A DNA stretch of 64,000 bases from Kocuria carniphila (GCF_004136555.1 NZ_NOIT01000003.1:173346-237345); one strand, 5' to 3'. Positions 17,320 through 26,904 are shown, counted from the stretch's first letter. Notes: generated by a model not told the origin, from the sequence alone. Program-made: numbers and translations.

Positions 17320-18357
17320 CTACGGCCTGGGCTTGAGCCGCACGTTGGGCAGCGTGGGCGCCGGAAGAGCGCCGTCATCGTGCGAATCAACGACGACGCT
17401 CGGGAACCTGCCGTGCGGATCGGCGTCCTCGACGGTCGGGGCGTCGTCGGCGTCGATCGCGGACTGCCAGGCGTCACGGTAGGCGACGATCTCGTCGTGG
17501 GACCGGCCCACGAAGTTCCACCACATGGTGATCTGCTCACCGAACGGGGTACCGCCCAGGATCAGAAGGATCACCTGCTCGCCCTGTGGGACCCGGAACC
17601 TCACTGTCCGGGCACCGGTGGCGATGTGTGCCAGCTGCGCAGTCTTGAGCACACACCTGGGGCCGCCGTCGTCGGGGTCCACCTGGATCAGGGTCTTGCC
17701 CTCGTCCAGCAGTACGCCGTGTTCGAAGTCCTCGTTCAGGTCGAACTCGACCTCAACGGTGTGCTCGGTGGCGTCGACCACGAGCTCCGCGCCCAGCACG
17801 GGGTGGAAGGAATGCACCGGCGAGCGCTGCCCGGCGAATTCACCCAGGAACACGCGCAGGTCCCAGTCCTCACCGCTCAAGGGCTCCGGGGTGTAGGCCT
17901 CGAAACCAGGGTCGGTGTCGCGGGACGCGTCCGGCAACGCCAACCACAACTGGGCACCGTGCAACACGGTGGTGTCCGCTGTGGAGTATTCGGTGTGGCT
18001 AATGCCGCGCCCGGCGGTCATCAGGTTGATGCTGCCGGGAGTCACGGTGGCCTTGTGCCCGGCCGAGTCTTCATGGTCGATGCGGCCGGTGAACAGCCAC
18101 GACACGGTCTGCAGACCGGTGTGCGGGTGCGGCGGAACGTTCATGCCGCCGGTTTCCGAGACGTCATCGGGGCCGTAGTGGTCCACGAAGCACCACGGGC
18201 CGATCATGGTGCGACCGCGCGCCGGAAGGGTGCGGCGCACCTGCATGGCACGCGGCCCGCCCAGCGGAACCTCACGGGGGTCGATGATCTCGAGGCCCTG
18301 CGCGGGCTCGTCCTCACCGCACAACTGTTCTGAGGGGTCCGGTTCGATATTGCTCAC
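17320..18357 (-). CDS. Pirin family protein (cupin fold)
   Basis: Pirins are bicupin metalloproteins, some with quercetinase activity and others regulatory; the substrate here is unknown. Seen: VRRTLPARGRTMIGPWCFVDHYGP start of the cupin (in shorter pieces: RRTLPARGRTMIGPW, FVDHYGP), the metal-site motif PPHPHTGLQTVSWLF with two His, and a later GRGISHTEYS supplying His and Glu. A second cupin half with GTPFGEQITMWWNFVGRS follows. Length 345 aa, slightly long. Upstream neighbours on the same strand are two flavin-reductase-like genes. Confidence 0.88.
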   Translation of the reverse strand: MSNIEPDPSEQLCGEDEPAQGLEIIDPREVPLGGPRAMQVRRTLPARGRTMIGPWCFVDHYGPDDVSETGGMNVPPHPHTGLQTVSWLFTGRIDHEDSAGHKATVTPGSINLMTAGRGISHTEYSTADTTVLHGAQLWLALPDASRDTDPGFEAYTPEPLSGEDWDLRVFLGEFAGQRSPVHSFHPVLGAELVVDATEHTVEVEFDLNEDFEHGVLLDEGKTLIQVDPDDGGPRCVLKTAQLAHIATGARTVRFRVPQGEQVILLILGGTPFGEQITMWWNFVGRSHDEIVAYRDAWQSAIDADDAPTVEDADPHGRFPSVVVDSHDDGALPAPTLPNVRLKPRP

Positions 18358-18405
18358 TGCGTGCCTCTTTCCTTGCCCGTTTCCTTACGCGCGGCGTTCC
18401 CGCGT

Positions 18406-19095
18406 TCAGATCTGGTAATCGATCACGGACTGTTGGCTGAGCCCGTGGAACTGCCGCTGGTGATACACCAGGGGTTCCCCCGAGCCCTGGTCGCCCAGAT
18501 TCTCCACGACAGACGCGTTGAAGACCAGTGCGGGGCCCGCCTTGACCCGGGCGAGCGGCACGGCACGCAGCACACGACGCACGCCCAGCAGGCGAGGCTC
18601 ACCGGTGGGCAACGATTCCCACGGCATGTCCTCGCCGAAGCGCGGGGCGCCGGAGATCGAGAAGGCACGGGCCAGGTCGATATTGTCCGCGTCCAGGAAA
18701 TGCACCAGAAATGACTCCGCGTCGGCCACGATCGCGGCCGAACCGCGTTTGGCCTGCAGAGAGAAACCCAGGATGGGCGGTTGCGCAGAGATCGACGACA
18801 ATGAGGACGCCGTGAGACCCACCGGGCCCTCCGGTCCCGCCACGGTGATGATCGCGATTCCCGCGGGGTGCTGACCGAAGGCGGCCTTGAACCCGTTGAT
18901 CAGGTTGTCGTCCTCGATGAGGTCCTCCGTGGGTGCCACGAAGTCGGCGACCTTGGCCGAGGCGTGCTCCGCTTCTTTCCCGGTGGCGGGCACCGAATCC
19001 AGGACGTGCTCGTGACGGTCCGGCGACATCAGATCAGCAGAGTCCGCGCCGGGCTGCGAAGCTCCGGATGGTGCGTTGCGAGGCTGATCTGTCAT
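18406..19095 (-). CDS. Flavin reductase-like FMN-binding protein with N-terminal extension
   Basis: Belongs to the short-chain flavin reductases that supply reduced FMN to monooxygenases, or bind FMN. Seen: domain at about residues 68-225 with FGQHPAGIAIITV, GLTASSLSSISAQPPILGFSLQ (shown in family as T-S-S-x-S-xx-P-P), FLVHFLDADN and VFNASVVENL; a ~65-residue charged N-terminal extension has no recognised domain. ATG at 19095 follows GGAAGGA; a longer TTG start would contain that site. 229 aa. Adjacent to a second member of the same superfamily (19281-19808) and to pirin; partner oxygenase unknown. Confidence 0.8.
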   Translation of the reverse strand: MTDQPRNAPSGASQPGADSADLMSPDRHEHVLDSVPATGKEAEHASAKVADFVAPTEDLIEDDNLINGFKAAFGQHPAGIAIITVAGPEGPVGLTASSLSSISAQPPILGFSLQAKRGSAAIVADAESFLVHFLDADNIDLARAFSISGAPRFGEDMPWESLPTGEPRLLGVRRVLRAVPLARVKAGPALVFNASVVENLGDQGSGEPLVYHQRQFHGLSQQSVIDYQI

Positions 19096-19280
19096 GGAAA
19101 GTCCTTCCAAAGGTGGACGTGGTCGACGGCCTCAAACACTGCGAGGCGCGTGGTAGCTGTAACGGGGGCTGACTCTCCACAATTCCAGGCCGCTCCGGAT
19201 TTGTTCATCCCGCAGCGCAACAGTCCGTCACAATTACTGCCTGCTCCCCGGTGCTCACGTGGTCGTGTCAGCGCGGTTGG

Positions 19281-19808
19281 CTAGCGCAACGAACGGTATT
19301 CCTTGGCGAAGTGCACGAGCGGTGCGTCGGCGTTGCCCGCACCCTCGCCCCGGCCCATGGCCACCACGCGGCCGATGAACACCTCATGGGTGGCCGCGGT
19401 ATGACTCGAGACGGTCTCGAGTTCGAACCACGCCAGCGAGCCGTCCAGCACCGGAGTTCCGGAACTCTCCGTGCGGTGGAACGGAACGGAATCGAGCAGC
19501 CCGTCCACGGGGTTACCGGGACTCGCCAACCAATTGGCCACGGATCGCTGGGACGAGTTCAGCAGGCTCAGGGTCCACACACCGGAGGTTTCCACGGCCT
19601 CGCAGATTCGCCCCATGTCGTAGAGACACACAAGCATGGTGGGCGGATCGTAGGAAACATCTGCGAATGCCGTGACCGTGGCCGCGTGGTCCTTACCCCG
19701 GTGCCGCGCGCACACCACACCCACGCCGGCCGCGTGGTCACCGGCCAACAACCGATAGCGGTCGACTTGTTCGTCGGTGGGTTCCGGATCTACTGCCTCA
19801 ACATCCAT
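19281..19808 (-). CDS. Flavin reductase family protein
   Basis: Probable NAD(P)H:flavin oxidoreductase or flavin-binding protein. Seen: AAGVGVVCARHRGKDHAATV, AFADVSYDPPTMLVCLYDMGRI (FMN-site region, ending P-P-T-M-L-V), WTLSLLNSSQRSVANWLASPG and a C-terminal GRVVAMG--PLVHFAKEYRSL that matches the family C-terminus. Length 175 aa, normal size, lacking the N-terminal extension of its neighbour. About 185 bases lie between the two genes, so they may have separate promoters. Confidence 0.82.
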   Translation of the reverse strand: MDVEAVDPEPTDEQVDRYRLLAGDHAAGVGVVCARHRGKDHAATVTAFADVSYDPPTMLVCLYDMGRICEAVETSGVWTLSLLNSSQRSVANWLASPGNPVDGLLDSVPFHRTESSGTPVLDGSLAWFELETVSSHTAATHEVFIGRVVAMGRGEGAGNADAPLVHFAKEYRSLR

Positions 19809-19912
19809 GCGTTCAGTCTGGCATTTCCGCCGACGACGCCGCGCCCGACCCCGCCCCGCTACCTCACCTTTCCCGGCGGGGCCGCTCGCTCATTCCCCAG
19901 CCAAGCCACTCG

Positions 19913-20584
19913 CTACCCCTGCCCCCCGGTCATCCGCAGCGTGATGTTGAGCCTGCCGCCGTGCTTCATCCCCAACTGCGGACCGCCGGTTCCCGGATAC
20001 ACCTTGGGTACACCGTGGAACGCATAGCGTGAGGGGCCGCCGAACACGAACAGGTCCCCGGAGCGCAGTTCGATGTCCTGATAGGGCGCGGTACGGGTCT
20101 CGGTGTTGCCGAACCGGAACACGCACGTATCCCCCAGCGACAGGGACACGATGGGCGCGGCCGAGTACTCATCCTTGTCCTGGTGCATACCCATGTGGGC
20201 CTGGGAATCGTAGTAGTTGATCAGCGCGGAGTCCGGCTCGAAGTTCAACGCGAGTTCATTCAGCTCGCCGTACGCGTCCGCCGCGGCACGCTGCCCCATG
20301 TGCACGAGCCACCCCGGCAGCTCTTGGACCCCCGGCCCAGCACTCGCGCCGTACCGGTAGGGCCGCCAATTACGACCCAGCATGACCGACTGCACGGACA
20401 TCCGACCCCCGCCGGGCATGACCTGGTGCCGCATGGGAGAATCCCTGACCCAGACGCGGCATTGGGTCACCAATTGGGCCTGTTGTTCGGTGTCCAGCCA
20501 GTCAGGGATATGCACCGCACCGGGCGCCGGTTCCTGGCGCTCACGCGGTACGGAGAACAATTCGTTGACCTCGAATTCGGCCAT
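19913..20584 (-). CDS. alkB: AlkB-type 2OG-Fe(II) dioxygenase, alkylated nucleic-acid repair
   Basis: Repairs 1-methyladenine and 3-methylcytosine by oxidative demethylation. Seen: the HxD...H iron triad His134, Asp136 and His190 (MHQDKDE, FHGVPKV), and the 2-oxoglutarate and substrate motif RLNITLR (Arg211, Asn213, Arg217) exactly as RxNxTx[19 protein letters not shown] is a family hallmark in E. coli AlkB. Length 223 aa against 216 in E. coli. No ada or ogt neighbours, so the gene stands alone; regulation is not evident. Confidence 0.93.
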   Translation of the reverse strand: MAEFEVNELFSVPRERQEPAPGAVHIPDWLDTEQQAQLVTQCRVWVRDSPMRHQVMPGGGRMSVQSVMLGRNWRPYRYGASAGPGVQELPGWLVHMGQRAAADAYGELNELALNFEPDSALINYYDSQAHMGMHQDKDEYSAAPIVSLSLGDTCVFRFGNTETRTAPYQDIELRSGDLFVFGGPSRYAFHGVPKVYPGTGGPQLGMKHGGRLNITLRMTGGQG

Positions 20585-20701
20585 GCATCAAGCCTACGCA
20601 GCACCCCCGACAGCCATAAGCGCCCCAAGAACCGTGGGAATTATACCGCCGCACGAGCCGTTATTTCCCCTAGAAACCATCATCGAGAAGTGAGGTATTA
20701 C

Positions 20702-21682
20702 GTGCGCCAGCCGCTGTCCGTCATTGATTTCGCAACCGTCCGCAAGAACCAGTCCGTGGGTGAGAGCTTCGCGGATTCCGTTACCCTCGCGCAGGAGGCC
20801 GAGCGACTCGGCTACACCCGGGTTTGGTACGCGGAGCACCACAACATGCCCACCATTGCGTCCTCTGCGCCGGCCGTGTTGATCTCGCACATTGCGGCTA
20901 AGACGGAATCGATCCGGCTGGGTGCAGGCGGCGTGATGCTTCCCAACCACTCGCCGCTCACGATTGCCGAGCAGTTCGGCACTCTGGAGGAGCTCTACCC
21001 GGGACGCATCGACCTGGGCCTGGGCCGCGCTCCCGGAACCGATCAGCGCACGTTGCAGGCCCTGCGCCGCTCCCCGCAGTCCGCGGACAGCTTCCCGCAG
21101 GACGTCAAGGAACTGCAGGGGTACCTGACCGGAAACTCCCGTATCCCCGGCGTCTCCGCCATGCCCGGCGCCAACACCAACGTGCCGCTGACCATCCTTG
21201 GATCATCACTGTTCGGTGCGCAGCTGGCGGCCTCTTACGGCCTGACCTACGGATTCGCCTCGCACTTCGCCCCGGACGCCCTGGCGGACGCGGTCAACAC
21301 GTACCGCACCCAGTTCCAGCCCTCCGAGCAGCTGGCCGAGCCCTATGTGATCGCGGCGGTCAACGTGATCGTCTCCGAGAATCCTGAGGACGCAGCTCGC
21401 CAGCTCGAAGCCACCCAGCGCGCCCGTGTGCGCATGATGGTGGGCCGTGGCCGCGAGTTCACCGAGGACGAGATGGACATGGTCATGGCCTCGCCCGCCG
21501 CGCAGCAGGTACTCCACATGCTCAAGTACACCGCGGTGGGCACCCCGGACACCGTGGTCGACTACCTCGAGCGTTTCGCCCAGCACGCGGATGCGGATGA
21601 GCTGATGATCTCCCCCGTGGCCACCCGCCAGGAGGACGTCCTCGGGGGCATGGAGCTGCTGGCCAACGCCTGGAACAAGTAG
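20702..21682 (+). CDS. Luciferase-like (LLM class) flavin-dependent oxidoreductase
   Basis: FMN-dependent monooxygenase-fold protein related to bacterial luciferase and the YhbW-type proteins; substrate unknown. Seen: [15 protein letters not shown] start, [54 protein letters not shown] (in family order) and a C-terminal [26 protein letters not shown] segment. Length 326 aa. GTG at 20702 chosen because similarity begins there. The stop lies three bases from the convergent hydrolase gene. Reduced flavin could come from either nearby flavin reductase (inference). Confidence 0.9.
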   Translation: MRQPLSVIDFATVRKNQSVGESFADSVTLAQEAERLGYTRVWYAEHHNMPTIASSAPAVLISHIAAKTESIRLGAGGVMLPNHSPLTIAEQFGTLEELYPGRIDLGLGRAPGTDQRTLQALRRSPQSADSFPQDVKELQGYLTGNSRIPGVSAMPGANTNVPLTILGSSLFGAQLAASYGLTYGFASHFAPDALADAVNTYRTQFQPSEQLAEPYVIAAVNVIVSENPEDAARQLEATQRARVRMMVGRGREFTEDEMDMVMASPAAQQVLHMLKYTAVGTPDTVVDYLERFAQHADADELMISPVATRQEDVLGGMELLANAWNK

Positions 21683-21685
21683 GCC

Positions 21686-22510
21686 CTAGGCGAGCTTGCC
21701 GAGGAAGGCGCCCAGAGCGGCGTCGAACTCGGTGGGGTTCTCCATGTTGGGCGTGTGGCCGCTGTTGCTGATCACCGCCAACTCGCCGTGCGGCAGCAGC
21801 TCGGCCATGCGCTGGGCTGCGCCGCCGTCGAAGGCGTCATTGTCGCCGGCGATCACCAGGGCGGGTTTGTCGAAGTTCTTGAGCGTTTCGACAAAGTCGT
21901 TGCGTTCGGCGCGGCCGCGCATGGCCGCCGTGGCACCCTCGAGCGGTGACGCCTGAATCATCTCGAGCACGGTCTTGGCCACGTCGGGCAGCCGCGCCAC
22001 GTTCTCTTCCCAGATCATCTTGGGCAACACGGCCTCGCCGTAGGCGTCCATGCCGCCGCTCACGATTCCGTCAGCGGCCACGTGACGACGACGCCGCCCC
22101 GCCGGGTCCTCGGCCTGCGGCACCGTGTCGTTGATGATCAGAGCGCTCACACGCTCCGGGTGGGATTCAGCCAGCTGCATGGCCACCTGTCCGGCCATCG
22201 AGAAGCCCAGCAGCACCGCCCGCTGGACCTGGAGCTCGTCGAGCAGAGCGATCACGTCCGCCACGAATTCCTCGGTGTACACGATCCCGGGAGTGACCTC
22301 TGATGCCCCGAATCCGCGCAGGTCCGGGGCGATCACGCGCCAATCCTGCTCGGTGAAGGCCTTGACCTGGCCGTCCCACATGGAACGGTCGTAGGCGTGA
22401 CCGTGCAACAACACGAGCGGGGCCCCCTGGCCCTCATCCGTGTAGGCGAGGTCAATGTCGTTGACGTGTGCGGTGTGCGTGGTGAATGCGGAACGGCTCA
22501 TGGCTCCCAT
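21686..22510 (-). CDS. Alpha/beta-hydrolase fold protein
   Basis: Serine hydrolase of the 3-oxoadipate enol-lactonase/haloperoxidase type; substrate unknown. Seen: LVLLHGHAYDRSMWDGQ oxyanion region, RVIAPDLRGFGAS, nucleophile elbow GFSMAGQ (Ser), Asp in VIAGDNDAF and His in SNSGHTPNMENP. About 274 aa. Two ATGs are possible, at 22510 and 22501; the second has GGGAG only two bases away, so the first is preferred. Upstream region carries copy 1 of the 64-bp palindrome. Confidence 0.85.
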   Translation of the reverse strand: MGAMSRSAFTTHTAHVNDIDLAYTDEGQGAPLVLLHGHAYDRSMWDGQVKAFTEQDWRVIAPDLRGFGASEVTPGIVYTEEFVADVIALLDELQVQRAVLLGFSMAGQVAMQLAESHPERVSALIINDTVPQAEDPAGRRRRHVAADGIVSGGMDAYGEAVLPKMIWEENVARLPDVAKTVLEMIQASPLEGATAAMRGRAERNDFVETLKNFDKPALVIAGDNDAFDGGAAQRMAELLPHGELAVISNSGHTPNMENPTEFDAALGAFLGKLA

Positions 22511-22545
22511 GATGCCAGCCGCCCGGCGGGGGGCTCCACGATGCA

Positions 22546-22609
22546 CCCTTTGATGACGCCTTACTGCTGGGTAGGGTGCCTTACCGCGCAGTAAGGCGTT
22601 ACGACATGG
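22546..22609 (+). repeat. 64-bp imperfect palindrome, copy 1 of 4
   Basis: Begins CCCTTTGATGACGCC and ends GTTACGACATGG. Core arms CGCCTTACTGC (22557-22567) and GCAGTAAGGCG (22588-22598) are perfect complements. The other copies at 29243-29306, 31532-31595 and 37840-37903 align without gaps over all 64 bases. It lies between the hydrolase promoter and the 3' end of the CoA-transferase gene. No terminal target duplication was seen. Confidence 0.85.
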
Positions 22610-22626
22610 TTCGCATGCGCAGCGCA

Positions 22627-22662
22627 GACGCCGCGCGCCCCGGGAAGGGTGCGAGCGGCGTC
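22627..22662 (-). terminator. GC-rich hairpin downstream of the CoA-transferase gene
   Basis: Arms GACGCCGC (22627-22634) and GCGGCGTC (22655-22662). A closely similar hairpin follows repeat copy 2 at 29320-29360. Probable terminator for the minus-strand gene that stops at 22694; no long T-run. Confidence 0.5.
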
Positions 22663-22693
22663 GTCAATCTGGGTGAGGCCCGGGCACGGACAG

Positions 22694-23851
22694 TTAGGCC
22701 TCGCGCAAGAACTCTTTGATGACCGCGTCCGTGTGCTCACCCAGGGCGGGCACGGGCTTCATGGCGGGCTCGGTGCCTTGCAAGGTGGCCGGGGGCATCA
22801 TGGAGCGCACCGGGCCGGCCGGGGTGTCGACGTCGCGCCAACGATTGCGCTCGGCCAGCTGCGGGTGCGCGGAGAACCCGTGCATGTCTCGCAACTGCGC
22901 GTTCGCGATCCCCACGGCGTCCAATCGTGCCTGCAACTCCTCGGTGCTGAGGGTGGAGGTGGTTTCGGCAATGATGTCGTCCAGTTCTTCCCGGTTGTCC
23001 ACGCGGCGGGCGTTGGGCGTGAACCGCGGATTCTGTGCCATGTCCGGGCGCTCAATCACCTGATCGCAGAACAACTGCCACTCACGCTCGTTCTGGATCC
23101 CCAGGAAGACCGTGCCCTCCGAGGTCTGGAACGGGCCGTAGGGGGCGATGCTCGCGTGGGAAGCTCCCGCACGACGCGGAGCCTTACCGCCGTATTCGGC
23201 GAAGAAGTAGGTCTGCTGCACCCACTCCCCCAGGGACTCGAGCATGGAGATGTCGAGCACCTGACCCTTGCCGGTCTTCCCGCGCTGAATCAAAGCCGCC
23301 AGGATCCCGGAGTAGGCGTACATGCCCGCGGAGATGTCCGCGACGGACACGCCCACCTTAGCCGGAGCCTCCGGGGTGCCCGTGACGGAGAGCAACCCGG
23401 ACTCGCACTGGATGAGCAGGTCATAGGCCTTGCGCTTGGTGTAGGAACCGCCCATCCCGTAACCGGAAATCGACACGTGGATCAGCTGGGGATTGATCTC
23501 GTGCAGAGCTTCCGCCCCGAGCCCCAGCCGTTCGGCCGCACCGGGTGCCAGGTTCTGCACCAGCACATCGGCTTCCTTCATGAGCCCGCGCATGACCTCT
23601 TTGCCCTGCTCGGATTTGAGGTCGAGCACCACGGACTCCTTGCCGCGGTTGAGCCACACGAAGTAGCTGGCCATGCCGTTGACGGTTTCGTCGTAGTTGC
23701 GAGCGAAATCACCCTCGGCACGTTCGATCTTGATGACGCGCGCACCCAGGTCCGCCAGTTGACGAGTGGCGAACGGAGCGGCCACGGCCTGCTCCATGGA
23801 CACCACGGTGATGCCGTCCAGGGGAAGCGAGTTGGTTGCTGACGTAGTCAT
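22694..23851 (-). CDS. Family III (CaiB/BaiF) CoA-transferase
   Basis: Moves CoA between carboxylic acids; in this cluster probably activates an imported C4/C5 dicarboxylate with succinyl-CoA or acetyl-CoA as donor. Seen: LDGITVVSMEQAVAAPFATRQLADLGARVIKIE-type start (A-P-F-A-T-R and L-G-A-R-V-I-K-I-E), NRGKESVVLDLKSEQG, DVLVQNLAPG, and HVSISGYGMGGSY. Length 385 aa. 33 bases downstream of the DASS transporter on the same strand, so an operon is likely. Best guess of substrate (itaconate, mesaconate, methylsuccinate or related) is inference from the neighbours; related mycobacterial and rip-type clusters carry the same set. Confidence 0.88.
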   Translation of the reverse strand: MTTSATNSLPLDGITVVSMEQAVAAPFATRQLADLGARVIKIERAEGDFARNYDETVNGMASYFVWLNRGKESVVLDLKSEQGKEVMRGLMKEADVLVQNLAPGAAERLGLGAEALHEINPQLIHVSISGYGMGGSYTKRKAYDLLIQCESGLLSVTGTPEAPAKVGVSVADISAGMYAYSGILAALIQRGKTGKGQVLDISMLESLGEWVQQTYFFAEYGGKAPRRAGASHASIAPYGPFQTSEGTVFLGIQNEREWQLFCDQVIERPDMAQNPRFTPNARRVDNREELDDIIAETTSTLSTEELQARLDAVGIANAQLRDMHGFSAHPQLAERNRWRDVDTPAGPVRSMMPPATLQGTEPAMKPVPALGEHTDAVIKEFLREA

Positions 23852-23884
23852 GAAATCTCCTTCGGGGATTAGAACTACAGGTCG

Positions 23885-25390
23885 TTAGAAGACGAGGGGC
23901 ACCAGGAACAGGCCGGCTGCCACGACCACGAAGATCGCGCCGATGTTCATGTAGATACCGGTGCGCACCATTTGCTGCATGGTCACGGCGCCCGAGGCGA
24001 AGGCAATTGCGTTGGGCGGCGTGCCGACGGGCAACATGAACGCGCACATGCACGCCAGGCCTGCAGCGACCACGAAGACAGCGGGGTCTGCGCCAATTCC
24101 GGCAGCGATACCGCCGACCACCGGGACGAAAGCCGCCACCGTTGCCGTGGAGCTCGTGAACTCGGTCAGCATCAACAGCACGGCCACCATGACGCACAGG
24201 ATCAGCCACACGGGCAAAGCTCCCAGGCCGGCCACGGCGTCACCGATCCATGTGGACAGGCCGGTACCGGTGATCTGAGAGGACAGCGCCAAGCCGCCAC
24301 CGAACAGGATGAGGATCCCCCATGGAAGTTTCTCCGCAGACTTCCAGTCCATGAGCATCACACCGCGAGACGGGCGTACAGGCATCAGGAAGGTCAAAAG
24401 ACCGGCGGTCATGGCGACCACGCCGTCCGTGATCCAGGTATCCGGGAAGATCAAGGGCAGGACGATCCAGCAGATGGCGGTAGCGCCGAAAATCACGGCA
24501 ATCATTCGTTCGCCGGTGGACATTTTGCCCATCCCGGCCAGCTCCGACTCAAAGAGTTCGCGGCCGCCGGGCAGCTCATCGACCTCGGGGCGCCAGACCC
24601 ACTTGGTCAGTACGAACACTCCCATGACGTACATGACGGCCATGACGGGAACGCCCACGAGCATCCACTGCAGGAAGGTCACGGGCACACCCAGCGATTC
24701 ACGCAGGTAACCCACCACGATCAGATTGGCCGGGCTGCCGAGCATGGTGCCGAACGAACCAATGGTCGCACCGTAGGCGATGCCGAGCACCAGAGCGATG
24801 CCGAACTTGGAGTTCTTCTGCAGCCCGATCCGGCGCTCCTCGACCATCTTCACCACGGCCATACCCATGGGGATCATCATCATGGCGGTCGCGGTGTTGG
24901 ACACCCACATGCTCAACAGGGCCGTGGCGAGCATGAAGCCGGCCACCAACCGTGTCGGTTTGGTGCCGACCCGCAGCACGACGTTCAACGCAATGCGGTA
25001 ATGCAGGTTCCACCGTTCCATGGTCAATGCCAGCAGGAAGCCGCCCATGAACAGGAAGATGATGTCGCTAGCGTAGGAGGGCGCGATGTCCTCCAACGGC
25101 GCCACACTCAGCGCCGGGAACAGCACGAGCGGCGTCAGCGCGGTGACGGGGATAGGTACGGCCTCCGAAACCCACCACACACCCATGAGGATGCCGATGG
25201 CGGCTGTCACACGGGTCTCGTGCGGAAGATCGGAAGGCATCAATATATAAACCAGAGCACCCAGGGCGATACCCCCGAAGACTCCAATGAGTCTGCGGTT
25301 GTAATGACTGGCCTCACCGACGTTTTCGGCCATTCCGGGAGACTGCTTCATCCCGGTACTGCTTATAGAGCGTGAGTTCTGATCACTCAT
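23885..25390 (-). CDS. DASS (SLC13) family dicarboxylate transporter
   Basis: Imports the substrate of the surrounding CoA-thioester pathway (inference). Seen: about 12 hydrophobic segments, SNTATAMMMIPMG and GSPANLIVVGY in the first repeat, SSTATVAAFVPVVGG and PVGTPPNAIAFASG in the second. 501 aa, full length. Start at ATG 25390 (MSDQNS) because AAGGTGG lies upstream and because an extended start would run through the operator-like CAATATATTG at 25421. Paralogue of the truncated gene at 1-1137 but without its acidic loop. Divergent from the GntR gene. Confidence 0.9.
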   Translation of the reverse strand: MSDQNSRSISSTGMKQSPGMAENVGEASHYNRRLIGVFGGIALGALVYILMPSDLPHETRVTAAIGILMGVWWVSEAVPIPVTALTPLVLFPALSVAPLEDIAPSYASDIIFLFMGGFLLALTMERWNLHYRIALNVVLRVGTKPTRLVAGFMLATALLSMWVSNTATAMMMIPMGMAVVKMVEERRIGLQKNSKFGIALVLGIAYGATIGSFGTMLGSPANLIVVGYLRESLGVPVTFLQWMLVGVPVMAVMYVMGVFVLTKWVWRPEVDELPGGRELFESELAGMGKMSTGERMIAVIFGATAICWIVLPLIFPDTWITDGVVAMTAGLLTFLMPVRPSRGVMLMDWKSAEKLPWGILILFGGGLALSSQITGTGLSTWIGDAVAGLGALPVWLILCVMVAVLLMLTEFTSSTATVAAFVPVVGGIAAGIGADPAVFVVAAGLACMCAFMLPVGTPPNAIAFASGAVTMQQMVRTGIYMNIGAIFVVVAAGLFLVPLVF

Positions 25391-25420
25391 ACCCGCCACC
25401 TTTGCTTGAGACATGCACTT

Positions 25421-25430
25421 CAATATATTG
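25421..25430. promoter_or_regulatory. Operator-like palindrome CAATATATTG between DASS and gntR
   Basis: Perfect 10-bp palindrome in the divergent promoter region, 30 bases upstream of the transporter start. The same 12-mer TTCAATATATTG recurs at 28145-28156 between the acyl-CoA dehydrogenase and lyase genes. Likely site of the GntR/FCD regulator encoded at 25587. Confidence 0.6.
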
Positions 25431-25586
25431 GATACTGTGACGCCTGTCACCCCCTGGGACCAATAATCTTTTGAAGGCCCATCTGCCGCGAAATCTCGGG
25501 GATGTCAGCCCCTGTTCAGAACTGAGAAGCCATATAGTTCAAGGGGAAACAGCAGCCACCTACCGTCAATCCACCGAGGAGAGGCC

Positions 25587-26255
25587 ATGTCCGGGCCCAA
25601 CCAACCCCCGGCCCATCGCCGCGGGACCATGAGTCGCCGTGCTATGGAGCACATCCGTGCCCAAATATTGGACGGTCATTACTCCGCCGGGGACGTGATC
25701 CGCCCCGAAACCGTTGGCCCGGAAATCGGCATCTCCCCCACCCCCGCCCGGGAGGCCCTCCAGGCGCTCACCACGGAGGGCTTCCTGTCCTTGATTCCGG
25801 GCAAGGGATTTACCGTGGACCCGCTGACGCCCCAGGACATCGAGGACGTCTTCACCGCTCAACAACTCATCGCCGGAGAGCTCGCTGCGCGCGCCGCCCA
25901 ACGCGCGACGCCTCAGGACGTCGACGAACTGGAAGCCATTCATTTCGAAATCAACGCCGCCGCAGTGCGACGCCTGGTCGACGTGGTCGAGGAACGCAAT
26001 CACGCGTTCCACCGCCACATCACCCTGCTGGCGGACGCCCCCAAGCTCGCGCGCATCCTGGCGATCGTGACCCACTACGTGCCGCGCAGCTTCTACGGCT
26101 CCATCGAGGGCTGGCCCAAGGCCTCGGCGGAGGACCACGCTCGCATCATCGCGGCGTTCCGCTCCAACGACGCCGACGCCGCTCGGGTCGCCATGGCCGA
26201 GCACGTCGCCCACGCGGGTGAGCTGTTGGCACAGCACATCGCCGCCCAGAAGTGA
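25587..26255 (+). CDS. GntR-family (FadR/FCD subfamily) transcriptional regulator
   Basis: Probable effector-responsive repressor of the surrounding catabolic genes. Seen: N-terminal winged helix (about residues 14-80) with VIRPETVGPEIGISPTPAREALQ...GFLSLIPGKGFTV, and an all-helical FCD ligand domain (about 90-215) with conserved Asp/His positions ERNHAFHRHI and EDHARIIAAF that usually bind a metal and a carboxylate. Length 222 aa. SD GAGGAGAGG before ATG. The FCD fold fits a small organic acid or acyl-CoA effector; identity unknown. Confidence 0.92.
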   Translation: MSGPNQPPAHRRGTMSRRAMEHIRAQILDGHYSAGDVIRPETVGPEIGISPTPAREALQALTTEGFLSLIPGKGFTVDPLTPQDIEDVFTAQQLIAGELAARAAQRATPQDVDELEAIHFEINAAAVRRLVDVVEERNHAFHRHITLLADAPKLARILAIVTHYVPRSFYGSIEGWPKASAEDHARIIAAFRSNDADAARVAMAEHVAHAGELLAQHIAAQK

Positions 26256-26315
26256 TCCGGACGGCGATGTACGTCTTGCGAGCGCTCTAGCGCTCAGCAA
26301 TTGGGCACGGACTGT

Positions 26316-26861
26316 CTAATTCTGGATACCCGCTGCCTTGAGGGAACGTTCGTCCCACACGGGATCCTTGCGACCCAGCGCGGGGCTGTGTGCCTTGCGA
26401 TAGACCAGGATGGTGCGCTCGAAGGTGATCACAATGACCCCGTCCTGGTTGTAACCCACGGTCCGTACCGTGACGATGCCGACCTCCGGTCGGGAACTCG
26501 AGTCGCGCTTGGACAGCACCTCGGATTCGGAGTAAATGGTGTCACCTTCGAACACGGGGTTCGGCAGCCGCACCTTGTCCCAGCCCAAGTTGGCAAAGAC
26601 GTTCTGGGAGATGTCCGTGACGGACTGCCCCGTCACCAGAGCCAGGGTGAATGTGGAGTCCACCAGCGGCTTCCCGAACTCGGTTCGAGCGGCAAGATGT
26701 GCATCGAAATGAATGGCCGCGGTGTTCTGGGTCAGCAGCGTGAACCAGCTGTTGTCCACGGGAAGCACGGTGCGTCCCAGCGGATGCCGGTAGCGATCCC
26801 CCACTTCGAAGTCCTCGAAGAACCGGCCTTCCCAGCCGGATTTGTAGTTCGACTCGCTCAC
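26316..26861 (-). CDS. MaoC-like hot-dog fold enoyl-CoA hydratase
   Basis: Likely hydrates an unsaturated dicarboxylyl-CoA (mesaconyl- or itaconyl-CoA type) to the substrate of the CitE-type lyase. Seen: FFEDFEVGDRYRHPLGRTV, TLLTQNTAAIHFDAH with the catalytic Asp/His region, FGKPLVDSTFTLALVTG, and FEGDTIYSESEVL. These track mycobacterial proteins of the Rv2499c type. Length 181 aa, GTG start with AAGGAG. It follows the acyl-CoA dehydrogenase gene by 43 bases on the same strand and is convergent with gntR. Confidence 0.87.
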   Translation of the reverse strand: MSESNYKSGWEGRFFEDFEVGDRYRHPLGRTVLPVDNSWFTLLTQNTAAIHFDAHLAARTEFGKPLVDSTFTLALVTGQSVTDISQNVFANLGWDKVRLPNPVFEGDTIYSESEVLSKRDSSSRPEVGIVTVRTVGYNQDGVIVITFERTILVYRKAHSPALGRKDPVWDERSLKAAGIQN

Positions 26862-26904
26862 GGGAGTCTCCTTTCACATCTCAAGAAATTGAAGGGCTCC
26901 GCGC

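Noticed and set aside
23972..25375. Long plus-strand frame opposite the DASS transporter
   Set aside because: Extremely His/Gln/Asp-rich antisense product of hydrophobic codons; not a real protein.
26280..26295. GAGCGCT-CT-AGCGCTC dyad between convergent gntR and maoC genes
   Set aside because: Only a 7-bp stem with a 2-base loop and no T-run; not strong enough to call a terminator.
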